A DNA stretch of 64,000 nucleotides from Leuctra nigra (Eukaryota > Arthropoda > Insecta > Plecoptera > Leuctridae): contig OW203762.1 in NCBI GenBank assembly GCA_934045905.1, positions 28,056,345-28,120,344 of the forward strand, in the 5' to 3' direction. Position 1 is the stretch's first letter. Every line of letters starts with the position of its first letter. Below the pieces are notes generated by a model. That model had not been told where the DNA came from. It made no database searches and worked only from the letters and a program-made list of their open reading frames with translations. A program made the translations under genes and the position numbers. Shown in pieces: positions 49,172 to 64,000 of the stretch.

Positions 49172-49470
49172 AAGATGGCTGCCAGACGCCATTTTCTAAT
49201 CCAATTAGTTTCCTCTATTAGTTTACAAGTTTCACACTTTTCTCATGGATCGACTTTCCACTCTCACGGTTGACGCGTGTAAAGAGCAGCTCAATGCTAC
49301 CTCGTGACTTGACTTCGACGCCCGACGCGCGCATGCGACGTCTAGCGTCACACCAGAGGCTGTGTCAGTTGCAGCGGGACGCTCGTTCAGCTCAGACGTC
49401 GCTCGACGACGCTCGACGACGTCCACAAGACACGCGTCACGACGGCGACCCCGAAAGACGTTGATCTCAA
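49172..49470. promoter_or_regulatory. CpG islet with YY1-like motif, possible promoter and first exon
   Basis: CAAGATGGCTGCC near 49173 matches the YY1 promoter motif, and GCGCCATTTT-like sequence follows. The next 200 bp to 49464 are CpG-dense (CGACGCGCGCATGCGACG, two GCTCGACGAC repeats). On the plus strand an ATG at 49294 opens MLPRDLTSTPDARMRRLAS and continues to a stop at 49464. On the minus strand an open frame ends at ACC before a GTGAGA donor-like site at about 49270. Neither product is recognised. It may be a bidirectional or TATA-less promoter with an untranslated exon. Confidence 0.32.
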
Positions 49471-50233
49471 AATAGTTACCATGACGGCCGTTTTGTAATT
49501 ATAATATTGATTCGGGTTTAGGACTTATTGCCCTACAATTGAATGAAAGTTATTTGAATTTGATTAAAAAACTTTTCGAGGAATTTGTTTTTAAGGAGAA
49601 TGGAATTTGAATTAGATGAGATTCTAACAAGTGGAGCTACATCGTGTGGTGAAAGGAAGAAAATCTGGAACTTCTGAATTCCTAAGATCGTTGAATAATA
49701 TTGCTACGCTGTGTTTTCATAAAATACCTTCTCCGTTTAATACCGTTCACGAATGCAGCTTGGGGCTGTTGGTGTTCGTCCCTTCTCTGGAGTCGAAGAT
49801 GTTCCAGCAATGATTCGTTGTCGAGATCAGTTGTGCTGAGCGCTCGAGAAAACGCCTACAAATTCATCGCATATTCCACAGCGTTTACCTCAGACCCCCT
49901 CGTCATTAAAATCTAATTAATAATTAATCGAAATTTAAAGTCTACTTGTGGCAAACTTTCTACGTGAGTTTAAGTGCTGAATAGGTAATCAACAGGTGTT
50001 TCTAGACGACGATCAAACTCATAAAATATGTCGTGAAAAATTCTTTAATGGATATTAGAAATTTGTGGACCAACTTTAATTCCATATCGAACCAAACTGA
50101 GTGTGACAAGGCTTACGAATTTCTCAAGGTTTCACTCGGTTCTGACACTTTAGAAGTTCAATTAATCATATCTAATATTCATATCACCTGAGAGGTGGCA
50201 ATCTCGAGAGTGGTTCGTTACATTTGGTGTCAG

Positions 50234-50408
50234 CGACGGGATGTTGGCTTGCGTGTGCACGCCCGTAGACACGCGTCTCTCCGGACACGTCAAGATGCAG
50301 CAGGAAGTGTCTGAGTCGTGTCCGACGTCTCAACTCACGTCGCCGATGACGCGGGCGCCGATTGTCGTAACACAACTGCCGGCGACGGCGTCGGTGGCGT
50401 CGCAACAG
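50234..50408 (+). CDS. candidate coding exon, low-complexity transcription-factor-like segment
   Basis: A 175-bp CpG-rich segment lies between GGTGTCAG (acceptor, ends 50233) and a donor GTAATC at 50409, after CAACAG. The open frame reads MLACVCTPVDTRLSGHVK, then MQQEVSESCPTSQL, then TSPMTRAPIVVTQLPATAS and VASQQ. The second ATG at 50295 has A at -3, so it could also be a translation start. Composition (S, T, P, Q and V rich) is like disordered regions of transcription regulators; no domain is recognised. It starts one base into a codon and ends on a codon boundary. The start phase fits the end phase of 20401-20501, though 30 kb apart. GC content and codon usage differ sharply from flanks. 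Confidence 0.42.
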
Positions 50409-52110
50409 GTAATCTTCTTCGCCGTCGCGGCGCCTATAGATTACACGGCCTTCACCTGGTATTAGATGTGGGGGGGGGGGGGAGGTTGTAAAGCCAGGAG
50501 ATGCCGGGGGGTTGAGCTAAAGACTGAACTATTCTCATGTTTGACAGGGTATGGCAAGCTTAAAAACGACCAAATCGTCCAATGCATGAATATTAAAGTG
50601 TTAAATACTTCAATTATTTTCCCTGACTATTTGCTTTTAATGCGAAATAAAAGACCCGAGGGACAAATCATAAAATCATAAACACATCGATTGTTGACTT
50701 AGTTCATATTATTTTGTGTGTTTGATATGTGTTGTTCTGTTTGAATTATTTTATAAACATCGAACTTTGTTGCAATATATAGAAGATTCGATGAACGCTC
50801 ATTTTTAAACTCAAATAAAAACACATGTCTTCAAACCAAGTACTGAGAGACCATAGCGAATGAATGCTTTTAGACGTTGTAATCATGTAAACAACTTTTT
50901 GCAGCTGCACAAATAACGATTTAAAAACTACATACAACTCGTACTGTTTATTTCCAAAACAAAGAAAGAGCAAAAAAAATTGCAATATTTACATTTTGAA
51001 AACAATTCAGACAAGAATTAAAAGTGTATGAAAATATGTTTTTACTATGTATTAATTGAAATATTTTCCTATTCTCTGAAAATATTTCAATGTCCACTGT
51101 TTTTACTCGGCATTCCTGTTTTTCTGTGCGTGACTTTTAGCCTTTGTGAAGCAAAGAAAAGCCTGGAATTGCGAACCACGTGATCAAACTGCTTTTCCAG
51201 TCGATATCACTCTTTCGTGATATTTTCAATTTCGACGCAATCGTGGTCATCTGATTTCGAATTGAATTGGGGGAGACCATTCAGATCTAAAATCTATTGC
51301 TTGCCTACTGAAGAATTTGCACGAAAGCCATCACATCATCTACACTCATATGAAACTGGCAATTTATTATTTTTTTATATGCTGAATTGCTCTGCAGAGT
51401 TCATATTTTATACAAATTAATGTTCTTAATTCCCACAAATAAGTGATACGTGATGGAGCCACTTCTGGCAAGATGGCTACTATCAGGTCCACCGATTAAT
51501 TTGTTTGTTTTTACATTTCGTGTTTCGATAAAGCACTGAAAAAAGAAAAAAACAAATGAAATTGATATTTAGCTATAAATTTACTTTTTGGCCATAACAA
51601 ACAACTATGATCAAATATTTGTATTTATATTTATGCAAATGCGCCCTTGATAGCCGCCATTTACATAGTACCACAAAATCCACCAGAGGTCAGTTGTGTT
51701 CCTTATTTTCTCGAATATTGTTATAATTTCATGCGAATTAATACTAGTATGAAAGTTACTGCTCTATAATAGACATTGGAAATAGCAAGGAAATAACCTA
51801 TAACCAAATGTGTGAAAGGAGCAATGATAATGTCTTTAAACTTTCTTTGAATAAAATTGAACAATATTTCAAAACAAGTATAAATGCCCGTATTGTCAAT
51901 CAGTCAATCACACTTTAAGTTCTTCACAGATTTGTCTGAAAATTTTCGAAAACACGTAATGACAATGACAATTCAAAGTTTTAAGAAAATCAGTCAAACG
52001 GTTATTTTATTTAATTTTCAGTCAATCACAAGATCTCGATCAAAGTCAATACCGGGACCGCTGTTATGACTAATTTATATGTGTGCAAAATTTCAGATCG
52101 ATTGTACAAT
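50409..52110. other. non-coding stretch
   Basis: No gene is supported. It begins with a candidate donor and a 13-base G run at 50470-50482. YY1-like motifs occur at about 51470 (CAAGATGGCTACT) and 51654 (AGCCGCCATTT). Confidence 0.45.
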
Positions 52111-53027
52111 CTAGTGGAGCGGTCGCTCCACGCCAGCCAAGTCGTACAGCGCGCGCACACTCTCATTTAAAAAGGCTGGAGCAACCCACTTTTACTGTAA
52201 GCATCAAAGTGGCATTTTCGGCCTACTGGATCTTAAAAATGGGAAATCTCACATTGTTGCGAAATATTTTAATTTAGAGCTATGGCCCACCCTACCATAT
52301 ATTCCAAGTTTGGCAATAATACGTTATGCAGTTTGCGAGCTGGAGGACAGTGAAAATCGTGAAATTGTACGGCTTTCAGATAATGATTATGATTATAATT
52401 CATCTTCCAATAATTCCGCGGTCTCCGCCACAGGCTAAACGGCAGGGTCGATTGACCCGAAATTTTCACCACATATAAAGCTCGTCTGCCTGATGATACC
52501 TTGCCCTTATAAATTTTTTGTGCCGCCATTTTGAAACCGGAAGTGACGTCATATCTCAAAAACGGCTTAACCGATCGGAACGAAATTTGCGCCAATCGAT
52601 TCAGACGGTCCTCTATATGAAATAACAGTAGTTAAATTAAAGTTTTCTAATTACTGAAACCGGAAATGACGTCATAGTTAAGCGAAATCTGCCTAAATTC
52701 ACTTCCCTTTATATAAAAACCAACTACATATTCAGAAGTCTTATAATGAAAAATTAGTATTTATATACAAATTAATACAATGTGTAAGAGCTTTCAGCCG
52801 CCATTTTGAAAACCGGAAGTGATGCCATATCTCGAAAACGGCTGGACCTATTGGAACGATGCTTTCGCAATTCTTCATGGTATATCACTTTAAGTATATT
52901 TTTAGCTCCAAACAATATTTTTTTTAGTAAATTATTCGGAAATGGCGTATTTTTTAAAAAGAATTAGCCATTGTTGCCCCAAAAAGTTTTACAAGTTGTG
53001 TAAATAAACTAAAAATATAATTGATAT

Positions 53028-53184
53028 CCCCATAAAAAACACTCCGTGTAAAAAAAACAGCCAAGTCTCTTCAACTAAAAAAAAATATTATGAAATCTAA
53101 AAATTCTGCACTGAAACGTAGTGATATCAAAAAATGAGCCAAGTCAAATCTTTATTTGAAAATTAAAAAATACTTGGCGCATCG
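53028..53184 (+). repeat. left arm of 157-bp inverted repeat (copy B)
   Basis: It starts CCCCATAAAAAACACTCC and ends CTTGGCGCATCG. It matches the reverse complement of 53266-53421 except for one A in an A-run. It shares ACACTCCGTGT, CAGCCAAGTCTCTT and AGTGATATCAAAAAA with the copy A arms. Confidence 0.9.
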
Positions 53185-53265
53185 TTTTTTTAGGGCATTG
53201 TAGGTATAGGTACTGTAAGTATATGTGTTTATATCTAGCCTATACTTCTAAGCTATTTATATACA

Positions 53266-53421
53266 CGATGCGCCAAGTATTTTTTAATTTTCAAATAAAG
53301 ATTTGACTTGGCTCATTTTTTGATATCACTACGTTTCAGTGCAGAATTTTTAGATTTCATAATATTTTTTTTTAGTTGAAGAGACTTGGCTGTTTTTTTA
53401 CACGGAGTGTTTTTTATGGGG
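53266..53421 (-). repeat. right arm of 156-bp inverted repeat (copy B)
   Basis: Pairs with 53028-53184 across an 81-bp loop. It ends ATGGGG; the next bases (TTTTAAT) do not extend the pairing. Confidence 0.9.
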
Positions 53422-56400
53422 TTTTAATTACATGTAAAGTTAGAGTCATGACAGATTTGTAATTACAATTGCAACAGGCAATCAGCACACGGAGTGCTAA
53501 AATGACTTTATCAATAATTCTACAACAACAGAATTCTATAATTCTATTTAATTAACCAAACAAATTCAATTTTTTATTTTCATCTGTAATGAAGAAAGTT
53601 AAGTGAAAAGAATGAATGGATCCTCAAACAAAAGAAATATAATTTACTGTTTTTAAACTGAATGTGATTTTATTTCCAATTTTTATATAAAAAAAATATT
53701 AGTGGAACATTTCGTCCAATTAGCAATTTAAATGTGTGTCATTTTGTTGTCGTGAATAAAATTAATAAAATCAACGACGAAGCTGTAAGGTAAATACACC
53801 TACATTTGTTTTCAGTAAACCGTAGCATGGCAGATGAAGTATCAACAGTTTCTCGCTTACTGTTCATTTTTCCACGGTTGAAACAGGCCTTCATGAGTCA
53901 TGACAGATCATGGCAAGTCATCACGTAAGCACGGAGCGCGCTCTCTTTCTCAACCTGAGCGTGCTACCTGATACAGAGTCACTCCATTCCTGTAGGCACT
54001 TTTTTGTTTGCGTCGAAGCTTTTACCAACAGAACGCTCCACTTTATTTTCAATGAGTACGATATTTCAATCGATTAGAAAGAACATAGCCCACTCTTCTT
54101 TGAAGGTTTGGTTTCAGTTTGCAGCTCCAGAACACAATCAAACTGGAAGTGTATTTCTTTGAGGGGAATCTATTACTAAATCAATTCAATTTTCATTCAA
54201 TCAGATTTGATTTTACTTGCCTTTCAGAGAAATATTTGCTTTGAATGCTTTATTACCTTTATATATTTTTTTAACCTAACTACTTTCGATACTGAAAGAA
54301 GACGACAATTTATTTTCAATACTCACAACCCATTTACATGAACCATTTCATATTTTATGTTTTCGAAATATCAATTATAAGTTCAAACGTGATACATTAT
54401 TGTAGTTTCAACTAAACATTGGGCACCTAAAATTAAATCATACTTACAGACCTCCAGGCTAGCTAAACTATTAATGAATTAATTTGTGCACCTGACAATA
54501 AAACAGCAGCACAGATCAAATGTGTGCATGTTTGCAGCCAAATGAAATCGTCATATTTGATAATTGGACGGTTCATGCTGACATAGGTTCTAATGAGCAT
54601 AATTGCTTGTTAAATGGAAACTCTGGAATCGAGCACAAATTGGTCACGTGACATCGTAAGCTCTTGCGCAGTACATCAGTGGGCATTAATTAGTAAATTA
54701 ATCCGCGTCGCTAGTTAACCAGAGGAATTCAATAGATAAGTACAAATGCAACGATTTTAATCACATACCCTTAACAATGGAATTCTGTTTTGTGTTGTCG
54801 ACAAAGTATTCTGTAGTTTAATGTAATGAAACTGGATTGTATGTGGTTAACAATGTCTTCTCATTTGAAGATATTTCCTCGTCGTCTGTGAAGGAAGAAA
54901 GTGAATATCTGTGGGTTTTAAGAGCACATTTTGTGTAGGTGCATAAGTAGATAGAGGTACCAATTATTTTGTGGGAACAATAATTTGAGATAGTCTGGTT
55001 TATTTTTATCCCATCTGATTAATTTCCTTGTCCCTTATTTTATAAACTGATTTTCTTTTTTAATAGCTTATTTCTTAAGAATTGATTTTATATCGTCCTT
55101 TCATAAGGATTATTATACTGTCGTGATAATTTAAAATATCACATCAATTTTAGAACACAGAAATACTGTATTTCTTACGCCGGTAGGCTTCGTTGATATC
55201 AGTGACCTGCCACTCTTCTAAATTAGGTAAAAATCAGAGTGTAAAATTAGTTACTAACAGAATTACCCATCATCGTTACGTCAAAAACATCTGAAATTCT
55301 TTGATAAATCCATTTCTCGTAAAATTGTTTTTGTAAACAGATTTTTACAAGCATTTTCCCCGGTATTTTTCACGATATTTCCACAAGAGTGCGGGGATGC
55401 GTGACTGGTTCCATTCCACCGTGTTGTTTCAACGGTAATAACATCGAGAGTGCAATGAATAACTGACAACAACCAAGTCGAGTTCCATCGAGTCCAGACG
55501 CGCGAAGTTACCATTTCATTTCATTCCACTCGCAAGCGCGTTTTCTACTTTGTTTGGAAGCAACTGGACATTAAGTATACTCTTCTTTTGTGTCGCTATA
55601 TCAAAGGGTTTTTAATTATTTGAAGTGACTCAGGCGATATATTTAAAAGTTAATTAGAGTCGGAAATTCTTTGCTCATTTGAAGCTTAAATAAATGTCTA
55701 ACTCATTTGTTAATTTCATTAATTGGTATAATGTAATGTGCTGAAATGTTTGTTGTACAAAAAATTAATCTACTAATGGATCTAAATCATATTTGCGTTA
55801 TTCATTTTGGCTTCAAGGCATTCTAAAAATTAAGTTAAATATTCCAAAATGGCGCTTTTTGATAATCTAGTTATCTCTGTTGTGTTGGGAATAAAGGAAT
55901 GGGGGATGCATTTTTATAAAGCGTGTTAAAACCAACATAGAGGTGTTTATGCAGCTCTGTGAGAACAATATTAGCTCTTCTCGTATAAAACCTCATCCGA
56001 ATCGTGGCAAAGTGATCGCACGAGTGGACTTGATACAGCTCTAAAATCTGATTCAAAAATACTGACATCACATCCTAGAGCTCGATTCCATTTGGAAGCG
56101 CAATTAATTTCACATTGTTTTGTTGCAAAAGCTTGTCATAAAAACATAAAACACAGAAACTCAATTAAATTGTATAATTTTTGTTTCATTAAAGAGCTGG
56201 AAAACAAAGTGTCATTTAAAATACACATCTTCTTTTAATTAGACTCTTTGTTTTCATTAAGTCCAGTGTGTAGTTTCACGACGTCCTGACGCATCAAATG
56301 ACAATTGTTCCTCTGGCAATGTTGCCTCTGACAACCGGACTGATTGCTCGGAGGAGTCGCGCCAGAAATTAATGTTCGTTGTACGCGACGCCGTGCGTCG

Positions 56401-56527
56401 GGACGCCTCCAGTGGCGGACTTACAGTCAACCCGTCTTCATTGCTTAGTTAGGACGCATCATTCTTCACTGATAATGTAAGTAAGACTGATAGGAACGCT
56501 GTCTGAAAGTGTACATGAATCATGATA
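53422..56527. other. AT-rich non-coding stretch
   Basis: No gene is supported. A perfect GTCACGTGAC palindrome lies at 54643-54652. A hAT-like end, CAGTGGCGGACTTACAG, lies at about 56411 inside a CpG-rich segment (56280-56430) without a matching partner end. Confidence 0.45.
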
Positions 56528-56642
56528 AACTAGGAGAACGCTCGGTGTAACGCGTTGATGAGCGAGCATCGAAACGCACAACATCTCCATCCGGAATTTC
56601 GTAACGAAATTCCGGTCTGATTTCGTTTGAATTGAAATCAGA
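56528..56642 (+). repeat. dispersed repeat family R, copy 5, with two adjoining hairpins
   Basis: CTAGGAGAACGCTCGGTG then TAACGCGTTGATGAGCGAGC (56530-56567) are followed by a 25-base near-perfect palindrome at 56591-56615 (CCGGAATTTCGT, A, and its complement). Next comes a hairpin at 56616-56642 with stem TCTGATTTC/GAAATCAGA. Confidence 0.8.
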
Positions 56643-58868
56643 TCCACTCGATCAACATAAAAGTACCGGATTTTAATTGAAACTGAGAATAGCCATCTAT
56701 TCCCTTGAGTGCATAAAGAAAATCGGATCTAAGCTGTACTGGAAATCCCGTTTCGATATAATCTCTTCTGACATTCTATTTCAAAACAGTTAAAAATGCC
56801 AAAAAGTACATACATTTTCTACTGATTGGGCTGATAACTTGTAAAATAGAAAATGGTGGTCTTAATGTTTATGCAAAATTTGAAGTAGATATTTTTTTAA
56901 AATTTTAACCAATAGTAGGTTTTTGCTGAAACTTTCTAAAAGTAAATATAATGAAATGTTAAACTGAGTTTTATAACCTACTAAGTTTAAAATTGGTTGA
57001 ATGAACCAATCAGAAGATATTTGTTTTAAAATTTGAACCAATCAGAGGGCAGTTCTCAAAAACAATCCCAAACTAGGTTAAAATTATATTAGTGTGCAAA
57101 ATTTAAGATCGATCGAAAAAACAATGTGGCCTGAAGCGTTTGGAAAAAAAATACAGAGAAAGTGTCCAAAAGAGCCAAATAAAGACGCCCGCTACTCTCG
57201 CTCATTATTATCCATACACTTTTAATAAGTCCTTAGGTTTCTTCATTATAGTGAAGTTCACACAATACGGTACTGTCATAGAAATACCTTTCGGCAAGTG
57301 AATTCTTCTTGTGGGCTTTATAACATGCCTGTAGTGTCACAAAGGTCACCACAAAGGACATTCTCGTCGTACCACATTTTCCAAATACAGGTAAACTTTA
57401 TCATGTCAGGCCATCTCATCAATGGCAAACGTTTTTCTTCTTAAAAAAAAACGAGAAGTTCTCTAATCAAGAAGGCCGCATTTCATTCTCTGCTGGGTTT
57501 TTTTAACAATAGTTCAAAGAAGCGATAACTGTGATGATCTAAAAGCGAATTCCACAAAGAAGAGAGGAAGAAGAGGAGCTATTGAAAACATTGCCATGGA
57601 TTCGTCCTGAGGTCTTTACCTTGATACGTCACAGACTGTGAACGACATACACTCGACTTATTCACTCTACCATTAGGCAAAGAGAGAGAGAGAGTAAGAG
57701 TGAGAGTGAGAGAGAAAGAGAGAGGGGGGGAGAACCTCATTGTTACCCCCACGCGATGACAAGTTGACAAACAGTCGAAAGAAAGTAATCTTCTTGCTTC
57801 CCATAATGTCCTTTACTCCTTATTTATGCTCTCCGCCGTCTCGCATTGCAAACCGAGTCACATCCTTACTGTAACAGAGTTTGGGTAAACGAAGTTAGAA
57901 TTAGAAACAATTATAATTGGAAAGTAAGAGCTAGCTTAAAGTACTTAAAAACTTGACGACTACACGGTTAAATATAATCTAAAATAATATTTAAATTAAA
58001 ATTAATTTTGTGCCGATCCAATGCTGGAATGCAGCCCGCAATACACTGGAGTATTGCTGGTTGCATTCAGGAGCTGGCACCTCCAGCAGTAATTGGTTGT
58101 TTCTTTGAATGTCAAATTAGATTCGAACATCTTGAAAACAACATTTCGAAATACATAATTCATTTAAAAGCAGAATAAAAAGTTTATTTTAGAAGTCAGC
58201 AGGGAGTCTTACGTGTATTATCAATAAAAGAGCGAGAGTAATTTCCTTTGTACATCATCATTCTATAGATGTATTTCTCGGTCTTTAAACAACCCCATAT
58301 CGAACGGCTTTGAACATTCTCTTATCCATCTCTTTCTTTATTTTCCACCTCGACCTTTTAGTATTTCTCAGTTTTATTTCATGTAACAAAGCACCGAGTC
58401 AAAAAGGTAATCTCGTAAAATCCAGGCTCACATCAATGTTGATTTTCTTCTGATGGCAATAGTCAGGCGCGCTTGGCAGCTCACACATCAACTGTTCCTG
58501 CACCACATACTCCGTTACAATTGACTTCACCGTCGGCTAGATGTAAATAACAACTGACAGTGTTGCCAGTTGATTTGACAGAAGCCAGCTTTCCCATTTA
58601 CTTCGGGACTTGTCACTTGCTGGCGTCACGAAAATAACAACCATGTAAAACAGTCACGCCATATTCTTTCTTGTTGGAAGAATTCTATTTTGTTTTTAAA
58701 TTGTGGATACAACGTTCACTTTGAGTGGCGTGTTTCCGATAATGTTCCTTCTTTATTGATAGATGGAGCGAATTGGTTAAGAATACGTATACAATATGTC
58801 AAATGAGTAAGCCGTATCAAACGACATTTCTTGTATGTTGATTTTATTTGATTATTGTGTTTACAAAA
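56643..58868. other. AT-rich non-coding stretch with a (GA)n tract
   Basis: No gene is supported. A GAGAGAGTAAGAGTGAGAG tract ending in GGGGGGG lies at about 57676-57731. CCAATCAG occurs twice near 57005 and 57042. Confidence 0.5.
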
Positions 58869-58904
58869 CTAGGAAATCGCTCCCTGAACGCATTGTTAGG
58901 CGAG
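58869..58904 (+). repeat. dispersed repeat family R, copy 6 (diverged)
   Basis: Reads CTAGGAAATCGCTCCCTGAA then CGCATTGTTAGGCGAGC, keeping the CTAGGA start and GCGAGC end of the family. Confidence 0.55.
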
Positions 58905-59861
58905 CCTTTGAAAGCACAGAAATAAAACGTGACAAACCTTTACCACGAACATTTTCTTTCCGATCATCCATCAGCAAAATGGAGTACAAAATTATATAAA
59001 TCAATTTTCCCGTGAAATCAAGGCTAGATCTTGTTAGAAATCAGCAGACAGGCGAACTGGATAGTTATGAATCATTTGTGATTCATTTAGCGTGACCATT
59101 AATGACCTGTAGAGCGAAAATCACAAGAACAAAAAGAGCAGATTCGTGCCATAAGTTTGAAATGGAGATTCTCACTATGATCGCGTAAAAATCGTCATCA
59201 CAGGTTAGAATGATCAAGAGAGTAACATAAATTATAAGACATACGATGCGAATAATTTTGGTTTAAAATCCTAGCGTATTTTTTGATACATAAATCAGAT
59301 TTATGTGAAGTTGCAGTTTCTGGAGGAATTTAGAACATCTTGGCGATTAATTTTAGACAGGGAATTATATTATGTCATATTAAATTTGTTTGACCCTCCT
59401 AGCAAATTGCAAGGAAATGCAAGTCACTACGTATGAATATTTCCGTCGGCTGTCCTTCTATTAAATGTTACCCATCAACCAAGGACTCTAGTTTCATGCT
59501 CGAATGATCACGAATTGTAATTTGCCAGTCTTCTGCACTTCCGATTCTCCTGAAGTTGGAAGTATGATCTTCATAATCAGTGAGAAGGTAGACAAGTCAG
59601 GCCTGACATTCGGCCGCTTGATGAGGGGAAGGAAAGGAGAGAATTACCCCCCCCCTCTACCCCCCTCTACGAAATCAGTGCTCATGTCCGGAGATGGAAG
59701 GAAATGAAATAGGAAGCTCCATTCTCTCGACATCCAACAGAGAGCTGTTTATGCTAAAGCTCTTGTGATGACCTTTCAGTTCATTTGCCTGGAGAGGAAA
59801 TAGAGCTTCCTTCAACTGTCCGCCGAAGATCTACTGCTGCTTTTAGCTAAAGGCAGTTCAA
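58905..59861. other. non-coding stretch
   Basis: No gene, RNA or repeat recognised. Confidence 0.5.

Positions 59862-64000
<4,139 letters not shown>

Larger units (their letters stand above)
52111..53421 (-). mobile_element. composite palindromic element, copy B
   Basis: About 1.31 kb, in reverse orientation to copy A. On the plus strand it runs from CTAG and the hairpin GTGGAGCGGTCGCTCCAC (52111-52132), through the conserved tail, then three CRE/ETS cores (52544, 52667 and a degenerate TGATGCCA near 52820). It ends with a palindrome whose arms are 53028-53184 and 53266-53421. It lacks the 118-bp amplification and the tRNA-containing 883-bp interior of copy A. It lies next to a TGTGCAAAATTTCAGATCG phrase that partly recurs near 57095. 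Confidence 0.7.

Noticed and set aside
56405..56425. Second hAT element, from the CAGTGGCGGACTTACAG end
   Set aside because: No matching inverted terminus or target duplication could be found in the window. Possibly a truncated end or chance.
56545..56580. Hammerhead ribozyme core (TTGATGAG ... CGAAAC) in a family R copy
   Set aside because: Stem II cannot form between the two core segments, the first core base is changed, and other family copies lack the GAAA part.

Overview
The window is AT-rich eukaryotic, almost certainly animal, genomic DNA. It has no operons and no long open frame; the longest, about 120-150 codons, are near what chance gives in DNA this AT-rich. It does have dispersed transposable-element relics, inverted-repeat (MITE-like) elements, a tRNA-derived sequence, microsatellites and long G/C homopolymers. 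The repeat content (hAT, a non-LTR retrotransposon relic, tRNA-Ala-like SINE head) suggests an arthropod, possibly a hemipteran insect. That taxonomic guess rests on general resemblance only and is weak.

Layout. 1-5100: mostly featureless, with one candidate minus-strand coding exon (2019-2450) and small inverted-repeat elements (4595-5101). 5890-6165: 3' end of a dead non-LTR retrotransposon, minus strand. 6506-9457: a composite repetitive element made of a perfect 200-bp inverted repeat around a tRNA-Ala-like sequence, then an array of 118-bp repeats, then a terminal hairpin. A shorter copy of the same family lies in reverse orientation at 52111-53421. 13880-15252: a non-autonomous hAT transposon with a perfect 8-bp target duplication. 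17312-17670: a GC-rich block that looks like part of a retrotransposon. 22331-22736: minisatellite. 23558-23808 and 34725-35065: further foldback MITEs. 28.6-35 kb: several dispersed repeat families. 59862-60420: a tandem duplication ending in a roughly 200-bp (TC)n tract.

Genes. No gene can be named. Short CpG-rich islets stand out from the AT-rich background near 11.28, 20.4, 27.4, 36.9, 42.6, 49.3, 50.3 and 56.4 kb. Two of them (20401-20501 and 50234-50408) have good splice signals and open frames in compatible phase on the plus strand, so the window may be largely intron and flank of one or more long genes. A candidate regulatory module with several nuclear-receptor sites lies at 48044-48322.

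The most interesting system is the two-copy composite element. Its 118-bp array repeatedly joins a CRE palindrome to an ETS-type site and then a YY1-like ATGGCGGC motif, which resembles a set of promoter elements carried by a mobile repeat. All functional statements here are inference from motifs; nothing was searched or computed beyond reading the sequence.
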